A stretch of DNA of 27,871 bases from an uncultured Leucobacter sp. (GCA_937872275.1 CALMSE010000059.1:1-27871), one strand, 5' to 3'. Counted from the stretch's first letter, positions 7,543 to 14,765 are shown. Notes: generated by a model not told the origin, from the letters alone. Numbers and translations: made by a program.

Positions 7543-8647
7543 CGCGGAGGCGCTTCCGTCGCCTCCGACGTCACCGGCGCCCGCCCGCGGGAGCATCCGG
7601 CTCGAAGGGGTTCGCAAGACCTTCCGCCGGACCCGGGGCGGGCCCGAGCACGCCGCCCTCGACGGGATCGACCTCGAGATCCCCGGCGGCAGCGTCTTCG
7701 GGGTGATCGGCCGCAGCGGAGCCGGCAAGTCGACGCTGCTGCGCACGATCAACCTGCTCGCCGCGCCGACCTCCGGGCGACTGCTGATCGACGGCGTGGA
7801 GGTCGACGGCACGCGCCGCTCGGAGCTCGCGGGCCTCCGCCGGCGCACGAGCATGATCTTCCAGCACTTCAGCCTGCTCGCCTCGAAGACCGTGTGGCAG
7901 AACGTCGCCCTGCCGCTCAAGCTCGCGGGCGTTCCGGCCCCGGAGATCGACCGGCGCGTCGCCGACCTGGTGTCCCTCGTCGGGCTCGCCGAGCTGGCGC
8001 ACGCCTATCCGGCGAGCCTCTCCGGGGGTCAGAAGCAGCGGGTCGCGATCGCGCGCGCCCTCGTCCACGACCCTGAGATCCTGCTCTCCGACGAGGCGAC
8101 CTCGGCGCTCGACCCCGAGACGACGCGCTCGATCCTCGAGCTGATCCGCCGCATCAACCGCGAGCGCGGCGTGACGGTCGTGCTCATCACCCACGAGATG
8201 TCGGTGGTCGAGGCGGTCGCCGATTCCGTCGCGATCGTCGACGCCGGCCGGATCGTGGAGCAGGGTCCGACCTGGCGCATCTTCAGCGACCCGCGGCATC
8301 CGGTCACGGTGGAGCTGGTGCGCTCGGCGCGGCACGACAGCCGCAGCGACATCGAGGCCGCGGTCGCGCATATGCCGCGGAACGCCGAGCACCGCTACGT
8401 CGCGCGGTTCGACGGCACGGCGCCGGTCGATCTCGGCCCCCTCGCGCCCGACGCTCGGGTGCTCGTGAGCTCGATCCGCCCGGTGCAGGGCCGCTCGCAG
8501 GGATACGCCGTGTTCGAGAGCCGCGAGGGGGAGCAGCCGGTGTTCGCGCGTGCCGAGAGGCTGGGGATCCGGGTCGAGAGCCTCGAGGCCGGGCCGCTTC
8601 CGGGGGAGGATCCGGGGCCGGGCCCGACCGCCGGTCCCATTGTTTGA
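7529..8647 (+). CDS. metN: Methionine ABC transporter ATP-binding protein MetN
   Basis: 372 residues. The ATPase shows Walker A GRSGAGKST (61-69), Q-loop FQHF (111-114), signature LSGGQKQR (164-171), Walker B ILLSDE (184-189) followed by ATSALD, and the H-loop His222. The C-terminal part (about 285-355) matches the position of the NIL regulatory domain that binds methionine in the MetN family and gives feedback inhibition of transport. AGGGAAG precedes the ATG, which lies inside the end of metQ. The N-terminal ~20 residues are a Pro/Ser-rich extension. The gene ends just before the cystathionine beta-synthase promoter, whose -35 overlaps the metN stop codon. Confidence 0.94.
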   Translation: MSPSDAEALPSPPTSPAPARGSIRLEGVRKTFRRTRGGPEHAALDGIDLEIPGGSVFGVIGRSGAGKSTLLRTINLLAAPTSGRLLIDGVEVDGTRRSELAGLRRRTSMIFQHFSLLASKTVWQNVALPLKLAGVPAPEIDRRVADLVSLVGLAELAHAYPASLSGGQKQRVAIARALVHDPEILLSDEATSALDPETTRSILELIRRINRERGVTVVLITHEMSVVEAVADSVAIVDAGRIVEQGPTWRIFSDPRHPVTVELVRSARHDSRSDIEAAVAHMPRNAEHRYVARFDGTAPVDLGPLAPDARVLVSSIRPVQGRSQGYAVFESREGEQPVFARAERLGIRVESLEAGPLPGEDPGPGPTAGPIV

Positions 8648-8672
8648 GATTATATGAGCGATCATGTAGTGT
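8644..8672 (+). promoter_or_regulatory. Promoter of the cysteine-attenuated transsulfuration operon
   Basis: TTGAGA (8644-8649), a 17-base spacer and TAGTGT (8667-8672) form a near-consensus promoter in a conspicuously AT-rich patch. Transcription is expected about eight bases after the -10, that is at or next to the GTG at 8681, so the first ORF would be translated from a leaderless end. ATGA-GCGA-TCAT (8654-8665) is a small inverted repeat within the spacer that could be an operator. Confidence 0.72.
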
Positions 8673-8680
8673 AATGTCTT

Positions 8681-8716
8681 GTGATTCGCATCCGGTGTTG
8701 CTGTTGTCCGCGCTGA
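8681..8716 (+). CDS. Poly-cysteine leader peptide (uORF), candidate cysteine attenuator
   Basis: GTG at 8681 opens an 11-codon ORF encoding MIRIRCCCCPR and ending in TGA at 8714-8716. Codons 6-9 (8696-8707) are TGT TGC TGT TGT: four consecutive cysteines, three using TGT, which is unusual in such GC-rich DNA. The GTG falls where transcription should begin (eight bases after TAGTGT), and no Shine-Dalgarno precedes it, both consistent with leaderless translation. Leaderless poly-cysteine ORFs acting as cysteine-responsive attenuators are described in mycobacteria upstream of sulfur genes. Here the next gene makes cystathionine on the way to cysteine. The peptide itself probably has no role; ribosome occupancy would be the signal. 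That regulatory role is inferred. Confidence 0.78.
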   Translation: MIRIRCCCCPR

Positions 8717-8774
8717 GCGCCGACTCCGAACCCCCGATCGACCGTTCCCACAGCCCGGAAGGCCTGCGAATCAC
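8681..8774 (+). promoter_or_regulatory. Leader RNA with long-range stem sequestering the CBS ribosome site
   Basis: GTGATTCGCA (8681-8690, the first codons of the uORF) is perfectly complementary to TGCGAATCAC (8765-8774, the ten bases before the ATG). TCCGG (8691-8695) continues the stem with CCGGA (8755-8759), leaving a 5-base bulge (8760-8764). The likely Shine-Dalgarno GGAAGG (8757-8762) is thus half paired and half in the bulge. GCGC-TGA-GCGC (8710-8720) is a small hairpin with the uORF stop in its loop. A ribosome held at the Cys codons would cover the 5' strand and free the CBS start. Confidence 0.68.
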
Positions 8775-9749
8775 ATGCCCGTCTACGACCACGTCACCGA
8801 GCTGATCGGCGGCACGCCCCTGCTGCGGCTGCACCGGATCAGCGCCTCCGTCGCGCCCGAGATCCTCGTGAAGCCCGAGTACCTGAACCCCGGCGGCTCG
8901 GTGAAGGACCGCATCGCGCGTCGGATCATCGAGGCCGCCGAGCGAAGCGGTGAACTCGCCCCCGGCGGCACCATCGTCGAGCCCACCAGCGGCAACACGG
9001 GCGTGGGCCTGGCCCTGCACGCCCAGCGGCGCGGCTACCGCTGCATCTTCGTGGTGCCCGACAAGGTGGGTGAGGACAAGCGCGCCGTGCTGCGCGCCTA
9101 CGGCGCCGAGGTGGTGGTGACCCCGACCGCGGTCCCGCCCGATCATCCCGACTCGTACTACAGCGTCTCGGACCGGCTCGTGCGCGAGATCCCGGGGGCC
9201 TACAAGCCGAACCAGTTCTTCAACGAGAACGGGCCGCTCAGCCACTACGAGTCGACCGGGCCGGAGATCTGGCGCGACCTCGACGGCCACCTCACCCACT
9301 TCGTCGCGGGCGTGGGCACCGGCGGCACCATCAGCGGCACGGGGAGATACCTCAAGGAGGTCTCCGGCGGGCGGGTGCAGGTCGTCGGCGTCGACCCCGA
9401 GGGGTCGATCTACGCGGCCGGCGGCCCGATCCACGCCTACCACGTCGAGGGGGTCGGCGAGGACTTCTACCCCGGCGTCTACGACCCGGCGGTGATCGAC
9501 GAGTTCGTCACCGTGGGCGACGCCGAGTCCTTCGCGATGACGAGGCGGCTCGCGCGCGAGGAGGGGCTCTTCGTCGGCGGATCGAGCGGCATGGCGCTCG
9601 CCGCGGCGATGCGCCTCGCCGAGCGCCTGCCGGAGCCCGAGGCCGAGCGCGCGCGCATCGTGGTGCTGCTGCCCGACAGCGGCCGCGGCTACCTCGGGAA
9701 GATCTTCGACGACGACTGGATGCGCGAGCACGACTTCGCCGCGAGCTGA
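8775..9749 (+). CDS. cbs: Cystathionine beta-synthase (PLP-dependent, no CBS-domain tail)
   Basis: 324 residues of the fold-type II PLP family. GSVKDR places the Schiff-base lysine at 44. The TSGNTG loop (71-76), the phosphate-binding GTGGT (181-185) and Ser302 in LLPDSGRGY are all present. VPDKVGEDKRAVLRAYGAEVVV and the ending YLGKIFDDDWMREH favour cystathionine beta-synthase over cysteine synthase. It would join serine and homocysteine into cystathionine in the cytoplasm. Many bacterial and eukaryotic CBS proteins carry a C-terminal pair of CBS regulatory domains; this one stops before them, so control may lie instead in the poly-Cys leader. GGAAGG lies 12 bases before the ATG, inside the predicted leader stem. 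The next gene follows by 51 bases. Cysteine synthase remains a less likely alternative. Confidence 0.85.
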   Translation: MPVYDHVTELIGGTPLLRLHRISASVAPEILVKPEYLNPGGSVKDRIARRIIEAAERSGELAPGGTIVEPTSGNTGVGLALHAQRRGYRCIFVVPDKVGEDKRAVLRAYGAEVVVTPTAVPPDHPDSYYSVSDRLVREIPGAYKPNQFFNENGPLSHYESTGPEIWRDLDGHLTHFVAGVGTGGTISGTGRYLKEVSGGRVQVVGVDPEGSIYAAGGPIHAYHVEGVGEDFYPGVYDPAVIDEFVTVGDAESFAMTRRLAREEGLFVGGSSGMALAAAMRLAERLPEPEAERARIVVLLPDSGRGYLGKIFDDDWMREHDFAAS

Positions 9750-9800
9750 GCGCTCAGCCCCCTTCAGCAGCAGCATTCCGAACAGCAGAACAGGACACGC

Positions 9801-11015
9801 ATGACCACGTCAGATCACGGCTCCGCCCATGCTCCCGCGCATGTTTCCGACCACGTGGAGGGCTTCGAGAGCCTGGTGATCCACGCCGGCCAGCACTTCG
9901 ACCCCGTCACGGGCGCCGTCGTGCCGCCGCTGCATCTCACCTCGACCTTCGTGCAGGACGGCCTGGGCGGGCTGCGCGGCGGCTACGAGTACAGCCGCAG
10001 CGCGAATCCGACCCGCACCGCGCTGGAGCAGCAGCTCGCGGCCATCGAGGGCGGCCGGCACGGCCTCTCCTTCGCCTCGGGCCTCGCGGCCGAGGACGTG
10101 CTGCTGCGCACCCTGCTGCGCCCCGGCGACCGCATCGTCGTCGGCAACGACGCCTACGGCGGCAGCTACCGCCTGATCGCCCGGGTGTTCGGCGAGTGGG
10201 GGATCGAGCACACCGTGGTCGACATCACCGACACCGCGGCCGTGCGGGCGGCGCTCGAGGCGGGCCCGGCGAAGGCGCTCTGGGTGGAGACCCCGAGCAA
10301 TCCGCTGCTGAACATCAGCGACATCGCGGCGCTCGCCGAGATCGCCCACGCCCACGGCGTCACCGTCGTGGTCGACAACACCTTCGCCTCGCCGGCGCTG
10401 CAGCGCCCGCTCGAGCTCGGGGCCGACGTCGTCGTGCACTCGACGACGAAGTACCTCGGAGGGCACTCCGACGTGGTCGGCGGAGCGCTCGTGCTGAACG
10501 ACGACGAGCTCGCCGAGCGGCTGCGCTTCCTGCACAACGCCGCGGGCGCGGTCTCGGGCCCCCTCGACGCCTGGCTCACGACGCGCGGCATCAAGACCCT
10601 CGCGATCCGCATGCAGCGGCACAGCGAGAACGCGCAGCGGATCGCCGAGTACCTGCGCGACCACCCCGCCGTCGCGCGCGTCCACTACCCGGGGCTCGCC
10701 GAGCATCCGGGCCACGAGATCGCCGCCCGCCAGATGAACGGCGGCTTCGGCGGCATGGTCTCCTTCGCGCCGAAGGGCGGCGAGGCCGTCGCCCGCCGCG
10801 TCGCCGAGAGCACGCGGCTGTTCCAGCTCGCCGAGTCCCTGGGCGGGGTCGAGTCGCTCCTCAACCACCCCGCATCCATGACGCACGCCTCGGTGAGCGG
10901 CACGCAGCTCGAGGTGCCGGCCGACGTGCTGCGCCTCTCGGTCGGCATCGAGTCGGTCGACGACCAGCTGGCCGACCTCGAGCGGGCGCTCGAGCTGGCG
11001 GCGCGGGAGGGCTGA
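9801..11015 (+). CDS. Cystathionine gamma-lyase / gamma-synthase (PLP-dependent)
   Basis: 404 residues of the Cys/Met-metabolism PLP family (fold type I). Motifs are EYSRSANPTR (63-72), the PLP-contact Asp192 in VVDNTFASP, and Lys217 in HSTTKYLGGHSD as the cofactor lysine. ETPSNPLLNISDI is typical of gamma-lyase and gamma-synthase. Placed 51 bases after cystathionine beta-synthase, it most likely splits cystathionine to cysteine, completing reverse transsulfuration. Gamma-synthase activity (O-succinyl- or O-acetylhomoserine plus cysteine) cannot be excluded from sequence, since homologues in mycobacteria are annotated metB. AGGA lies before the ATG. The residues before 20 are His/Ala-rich and probably disordered. 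Confidence 0.88.
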   Translation: MTTSDHGSAHAPAHVSDHVEGFESLVIHAGQHFDPVTGAVVPPLHLTSTFVQDGLGGLRGGYEYSRSANPTRTALEQQLAAIEGGRHGLSFASGLAAEDVLLRTLLRPGDRIVVGNDAYGGSYRLIARVFGEWGIEHTVVDITDTAAVRAALEAGPAKALWVETPSNPLLNISDIAALAEIAHAHGVTVVVDNTFASPALQRPLELGADVVVHSTTKYLGGHSDVVGGALVLNDDELAERLRFLHNAAGAVSGPLDAWLTTRGIKTLAIRMQRHSENAQRIAEYLRDHPAVARVHYPGLAEHPGHEIAARQMNGGFGGMVSFAPKGGEAVARRVAESTRLFQLAESLGGVESLLNHPASMTHASVSGTQLEVPADVLRLSVGIESVDDQLADLERALELAAREG

Positions 11016-11016
11016 C

Positions 11017-11036
11017 CCCGTGGGGGCGCCCACGGG
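11017..11036 (+). terminator. Hairpin after the transsulfuration operon
   Basis: CCCGTGGG (11017-11024) and CCCACGGG (11029-11036) form an 8-bp stem with a GGCG loop, starting one base after the stop codon. No T-run follows. Confidence 0.5.
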
Positions 11037-11047
11037 TGCGTCTTCGT

Positions 11048-11102
11048 GAGATCCCGGTCGTGGTCGTTCGCTCAGAGGAACGACGACCGCGACCGGGATC
11101 TC
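11048..11102. terminator. Long bidirectional terminator stem between convergent operons
   Basis: GAGATCCCGGTCG (11048-11060) pairs perfectly with CGACCGGGATCTC (11090-11102). Inner bases GGTCGTTC and GAACGACGACC extend the stem imperfectly. It stands midway between two converging genes, so it can stop transcription from both sides. Confidence 0.7.
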
Positions 11103-11118
11103 GCGTGAGCGAAGTGGC

Positions 11119-12174
11119 TCAGGCCCCGGCCTCGAGCTCCCGGACCAGCGGGATCACCTGCTCGGCGAAGCGCTGCTGCTCGGCGAGGTGCGGCGAGAAC
11201 TGCAGCAGGAAGACCTCGACGCCGACCTTCGTGTAGGCGTGGATCCGCTCGGCCACCTGCTCGGGCGTGCCGATGAACTCGGGCCGAAGCCCCCGGTTCG
11301 ACACCGAGTAGTCGCGCAGGTTCACCTCGGTGTCGAGCTGCGACTTGCTCACGAAATCCTGGTAGGAGCCGTAGCCCGCCGCGTCCGAGACGGTGGTGAT
11401 GCGCTCGAGCTCCGCCTGCGCCTCCGCCTCGGTGTCGCGCACGATGGCGTAGCCGGCCATGCCGAAGGAGTCGAAGGGCTTGCCCAGGATCCGTGTCCTG
11501 CGCTCGTTCAGATCCCTCACCTTCGCGGCGAGCTCCTCGACGGTGCCGCCGTGGGTGAGGTAGGAGTCGGCGAAGCCCGCGATCGCCTCTCGGCCGGCCT
11601 CGCTCTCGCCGCCCGCGTAGATGCGGGGGAGCGCGGCGGGCTTCGGCTCGAAGTGGGTGCCGTCGAAGTTGTAGTAGTCGCCGGAGAAGCTGAAGGGGTT
11701 CTCGCTCCACAGCCCGCGCAGCACCTCCGTGAACTCGGTGCTGCGCTGGTAGCGGTCGTCGTGCTCGGAGAAGATCGCCCCGTACTGCCTGGCCTCCTCG
11801 GCCCACCAGGCCGAGACGACGTTCAGCGAGAAGCGGTCGCCCGAGATGTCGGCGATCGTCGCCGAGCGCTTCGCGATGAGCGCGGGGTTGTAGTAGCCGG
11901 GGCGGATCGCCGCGATGATCTCGAGCCGCTCGGTGATGGCGGCGATGGCGGTCGCGATCGTCCAGGCGTCGAGGCTCGGCGCGTCCTCGCCCTTGATGTC
12001 GTTGAGGTTGAGCTCGGGCACCAGCGTCAGGTCGAAGCCCGAGGCCTCGGCCGAGCGTGCGATCTCGGCGATGTGGCTCCACACCGCGGGGGTCCGCTCG
12101 TCCTCGATGTTGCGCAGCCAGCCGCCCCAGATCGGCGTCCAGTAACCGAAGCGGGCGCGCCCGGCGCCGCTCAT
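11119..12174 (-). CDS. SfnG/SsuD-like FMNH2-dependent sulfone/sulfonate monooxygenase
   Basis: 351 residues of the luciferase-like family. FGYWTPIWGGWL at the N-terminus, LEIIAAIRPGYYNPALIAKRSATI, the flavin-site GDRFSLNVVSAWW, HDDRYQRSTEFTEVLRGLW, PRIYAGGESEAGREAIA and the closing FIGTPEQVAERI all resemble dimethyl sulfone monooxygenase SfnG and alkanesulfonate monooxygenase SsuD. Those enzymes release sulfinate or sulfite from small sulfones and sulfonates using reduced FMN and O2. The ATG at 12174 overlaps the stop of the upstream ATP-grasp gene (ATGA), so the pair is translationally coupled. That partnership is not part of the usual SfnG or SsuD pathways and may mean a conjugated substrate. 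Substrate not determined. Confidence 0.8.
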   Translation of the reverse strand: MSGAGRARFGYWTPIWGGWLRNIEDERTPAVWSHIAEIARSAEASGFDLTLVPELNLNDIKGEDAPSLDAWTIATAIAAITERLEIIAAIRPGYYNPALIAKRSATIADISGDRFSLNVVSAWWAEEARQYGAIFSEHDDRYQRSTEFTEVLRGLWSENPFSFSGDYYNFDGTHFEPKPAALPRIYAGGESEAGREAIAGFADSYLTHGGTVEELAAKVRDLNERRTRILGKPFDSFGMAGYAIVRDTEAEAQAELERITTVSDAAGYGSYQDFVSKSQLDTEVNLRDYSVSNRGLRPEFIGTPEQVAERIHAYTKVGVEVFLLQFSPHLAEQQRFAEQVIPLVRELEAGA

Positions 12175-13220
12175 CGGGCGGACTCCGCGACGGCCTCGGC
12201 GCTCGCCGCGCCGCTCGCCTCCGCGAGCAGGCGGCCGAAGTAGCGCGCGTTCTCGCGGGCCCCGCTGCGCGGCGAGGTCGCCTCGACGGCGGGGTTGTAG
12301 TTGGTGTTGGTGTTGATGTCGTAGGTCACGAGCCGGCCGTCGGTCGTCTCGATGAACTCGATGCCCGCGACGGTGATGCCGTTCTCGCGCAGGAACGAGC
12401 GGTACTGCTCGAGAATCGGGTAGCCGTCGACCTCGGGGCGGAGGGAGAACTGGCCGGTGGCGGGCGCCGCGTCCGCGGCGTCGACGGCCGCCTCGGGGCC
12501 CGCATCGGCGACGGCGCCGGGGATCTCGCAGGCCGCCGCCGCGGGCACGAAGGCGGGCAGCTCGCAGGCTTCGGCCGGGCAGAGCTCGAAGCTGCCGCTC
12601 GAGGTGTCCACCCGTACCGCGTACAGGTACTCGCCGCCGACGAACTCGACGCGGGTGATGAAGGGCTCCCGTGCGGGCAGGTACTCCTGCACGAGCGTGA
12701 TGCCGTCGGGCGAGGGCTCGAACTCGGGCGAGGCGATGTGGCGCTCGAACTCCTCGTGGGAGTCGAAGCGGCGCACCCCCAGTCCCTTGCCGCCCTGGTT
12801 GTGCTTCACGATGAAGGGCGCGGGGTAGCTGCGGGCGGTCTCGGCCAGCTCCGCGGTGCCGAACACCGCCGAGGTGCGCGGCACCTCGACGCCCGCCGCG
12901 CGCAGCTTCGCGTACTGGGCGACCTTGCTCACCTCGAGCTCGATCACCGGGCTGCCGTTCACGACCGTGCGGCCCCACGACTCGAGCCAGGTGAGCACCG
13001 CTCGGGCATACTCCTTGGTCCGTTCGTTGCCGCGGGTGTGGGCCGACGCGCTGATGCGCGACCAGAACACGCCCTCGGGCGGGGCGCTCGCGAGATCGAT
13101 CGAGCCGCCCGTGAGCAGCCACTCCCGCACCGGCACCCCCTCCTCGGAGAAGGCCCGTTCGATCGGGGCGTACCATTCGGGGTTCTCGTGCAGCACGGTG
13201 ACGGCGGGGGTCTCAGACAT
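12171..13220 (-). CDS. ATP-grasp ligase (RimK/glutamate-ligase-like), unknown substrate
   Basis: 349 residues. The N-terminal region (1-95) resembles the pre-ATP-grasp domain of RimK-type ligases (VFWSRISASAHTRGNERTKE). VKHNQGGKGLGVRRF (138-152) is the nucleotide-binding glycine-rich loop, VQEYL (177-181) the adenine-binding edge, and IEFIETTDGRLVTYDINTNTNYN (287-309) carries the Mg-binding Glu288, Asp301 and Asn303. A Cys/Ala-rich insert at about 213-257 has three cysteines (214, 219, 231). ATP-grasp ligases join a carboxylate to an amine or thiol through an acyl phosphate. Here the coupled product is an SfnG/SsuD-like monooxygenase, so the ligase might tag or modify an organosulfur compound; that is inference. 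A -10-like TAATCT ends seven bases before the ATG, hinting at a leaderless message, though GGAG is also present. Confidence 0.78.
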   Translation of the reverse strand: MSETPAVTVLHENPEWYAPIERAFSEEGVPVREWLLTGGSIDLASAPPEGVFWSRISASAHTRGNERTKEYARAVLTWLESWGRTVVNGSPVIELEVSKVAQYAKLRAAGVEVPRTSAVFGTAELAETARSYPAPFIVKHNQGGKGLGVRRFDSHEEFERHIASPEFEPSPDGITLVQEYLPAREPFITRVEFVGGEYLYAVRVDTSSGSFELCPAEACELPAFVPAAAACEIPGAVADAGPEAAVDAADAAPATGQFSLRPEVDGYPILEQYRSFLRENGITVAGIEFIETTDGRLVTYDINTNTNYNPAVEATSPRSGARENARYFGRLLAEASGAASAEAVAESAR

Positions 13221-13283
13221 GATCTCCAGATTAGGGCAGGCGCGCCGCGCGCGCCGCCAGATGAATGAATGTGACGCCCCGGC

Positions 13284-13312
13284 TTGGACCGGGCCCGAGA
13301 AGTGCCTAGCCT
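13284..13312 (+). promoter_or_regulatory. metY promoter
   Basis: TTGGAC (13284-13289), a 17-base spacer and TAGCCT (13307-13312). Transcription is expected near 13319. GTGACG at 13271 lies 36 bases before the -10, the same distance as GTGACC before the metQ -10. Confidence 0.62.
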
Positions 13313-13321
13313 CGGAGGGTA

Positions 13322-13336
13322 GCGAGCAAAGCTCGC
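13322..13336 (+). other. Stem-loop at the 5' end of the metY leader
   Basis: GCGAGC (13322-13327), loop AAA, GCTCGC (13331-13336): a perfect 6-bp stem beginning within a few bases of the predicted transcription start and ending just before the ribosome site AAGGAGA. It may stabilise the mRNA end or bear on ribosome access. Confidence 0.5.
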
Positions 13337-13354
13337 GCGAAGGAGAACAGAGCG

Positions 13355-14701
13355 ATGAACGAGTCCGAGGCGGGTCGCATTCCGCACGCGGTGGCGGAGC
13401 CCGAGACGCAGTGGGAGGGCTACGGCTTCAACACCCGCCAGGTGCGCGCCGGCGAGGCGCCCGAGGGGGCCGCGGTGCCGCCGATCGCCCTGAGCGCGGC
13501 GTACACGCTCGACTCGTACCAGAACGGCTTCGACCGCTTCACGGGGGCCGACCCCACCCAGTTCTACTCCCGCAGTGCGAACCCGACGAACGCGGTCGCG
13601 GAGCAGCGGATCGCCGCCCTCGAGGGCGGCATCGGCGGGCTCGTGGTCGCCTCCGGCCAGGCCGCCGTCAACACGACGGTGCTCACGCTCGCCTCGCAGG
13701 GCGAGCGGATCGTGTCGACCGCGAGCATCTACAGCGGCACCAAGTACCTCTTCGAGCGCACCCTTAAGCGCTGCGGCGTCGGCGTCGACTACGTCTGGGA
13801 TCCGAACGACGAGGCGGAGTGGGACGCGGCGATCACGCCCGAGACCCGCGCCATCTTCACCGAGACCCTGCCGAACCCGAAGAACGATGTCACCGACCTC
13901 ACCCTCGTCGCCCGCGTCGCGAAGCGGCACGGCCTGCCGCTCATCGTCGACAACACGATCGCGACCCCGTACCTGATCCGCCCCATCGAGCACGGCGCCG
14001 ACATCGTGATCCACTCCGGCACGAAGTTCCTGGGCGGGCACGGCGCCGCGCTCTCGGGGGTCATCGTCGACGCCGGCACCTTCGACTGGGCGGGGGCCGA
14101 GCGGCACTTCTCGCAGCTGGAGGATCCGATCGCGCCGGGCGCGCGTCCCTACGTCGAGAGCGCCGGGCCGCGGGCCTTCATCACCGCCGCCCGGCTCACC
14201 ATCATGAACGACACCGGTCCCGCGCTCTCGCCCTTCAACGGCTTCCTGCTGCAGCAGGGCATGGAGACGCTCTCCCTGCGCATGGAGCAGCACCTCTCGA
14301 GCTCGCAGGAGGTCGCGCGCTGGCTCGACGCGCATCCGCTCGTCGAGAGCGTCGACTACGCGGGGCTCCCCGGCCACCCGCAGCACGAGATCGCGGCGCG
14401 TCTCTACGGAGGCCGCAGCGGATCGGTGTTCTCCTTCACCGTCGCGGGCGGATCCGCCGCCGCCGAGCTCGTGATCGACAGCCTCCGCGTGTTCCGCCGC
14501 ATGACGAACATCGGCGACACCCGCTCGCTGGTGCTGCACCCGGCCACGACGACGCACGTCAGCCTCACCGAGGAGGAGAACGCCAGGCTCGGCATCACGG
14601 GCGGGCTGATCCGCCTCTCCGTCGGCATCGAGACCACGGCCGACCTGATCGCGGACCTCGAGCAGGCGCTCGCCGCCGCGGAGGCCGTGCTCGGGCTTTG
14701 A
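13355..14701 (+). CDS. metY: O-acetylhomoserine sulfhydrylase (MetY family)
   Basis: 448 residues, longer than cystathionine gamma-synthase and typical of O-acetylhomoserine sulfhydrylases. YGFNTRQVRAG at 23-33, FYSRSANPTN (70-79), ETLPNPKNDVTDL, Asp199 in IVDNTIATP and Lys224 in HSGTKFLGGHG mark the PLP site. RRMTNIGDTRSLVLHPATTTH near the C-terminus is characteristic of MetY. It would replace the acetyl group of O-acetylhomoserine with sulfide to give homocysteine; family members can also accept methanethiol to give methionine directly, which would suit organosulfur use. AAGGAGA precedes the ATG. It has its own promoter and stands alone, ending at a strong terminator. O-acetylhomoserine supply (MetX) is not in the window. 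Confidence 0.9.
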   Translation: MNESEAGRIPHAVAEPETQWEGYGFNTRQVRAGEAPEGAAVPPIALSAAYTLDSYQNGFDRFTGADPTQFYSRSANPTNAVAEQRIAALEGGIGGLVVASGQAAVNTTVLTLASQGERIVSTASIYSGTKYLFERTLKRCGVGVDYVWDPNDEAEWDAAITPETRAIFTETLPNPKNDVTDLTLVARVAKRHGLPLIVDNTIATPYLIRPIEHGADIVIHSGTKFLGGHGAALSGVIVDAGTFDWAGAERHFSQLEDPIAPGARPYVESAGPRAFITAARLTIMNDTGPALSPFNGFLLQQGMETLSLRMEQHLSSSQEVARWLDAHPLVESVDYAGLPGHPQHEIAARLYGGRSGSVFSFTVAGGSAAAELVIDSLRVFRRMTNIGDTRSLVLHPATTTHVSLTEEENARLGITGGLIRLSVGIETTADLIADLEQALAAAEAVLGL

Positions 14702-14713
14702 GCCTCATGCAAC

Positions 14714-14752
14714 GCAGAAGCGCCCCGGGGGAGTTCCCCGGGGCGCTTCTGC
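14714..14752. terminator. Strong bidirectional terminator
   Basis: A perfect 17-bp stem (14714-14730 with 14736-14752) around the loop GAGTT. The left arm begins GCAGAAGCGCC and the right arm ends GGCGCTTCTGC, so each strand presents a pyrimidine-rich exit (CTTCTGC). It separates metY from the convergent monooxygenase at 14766. Confidence 0.88.
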
Positions 14753-14765
14753 GATCAGCCGACGC

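Noticed and set aside
8648..8774. SAM- or SAH-sensing riboswitch before the cbs gene
   Set aside because: I could not recognise the conserved cores of known SAM/SAH riboswitches; the poly-Cys ORF and its pairing explain the leader better.
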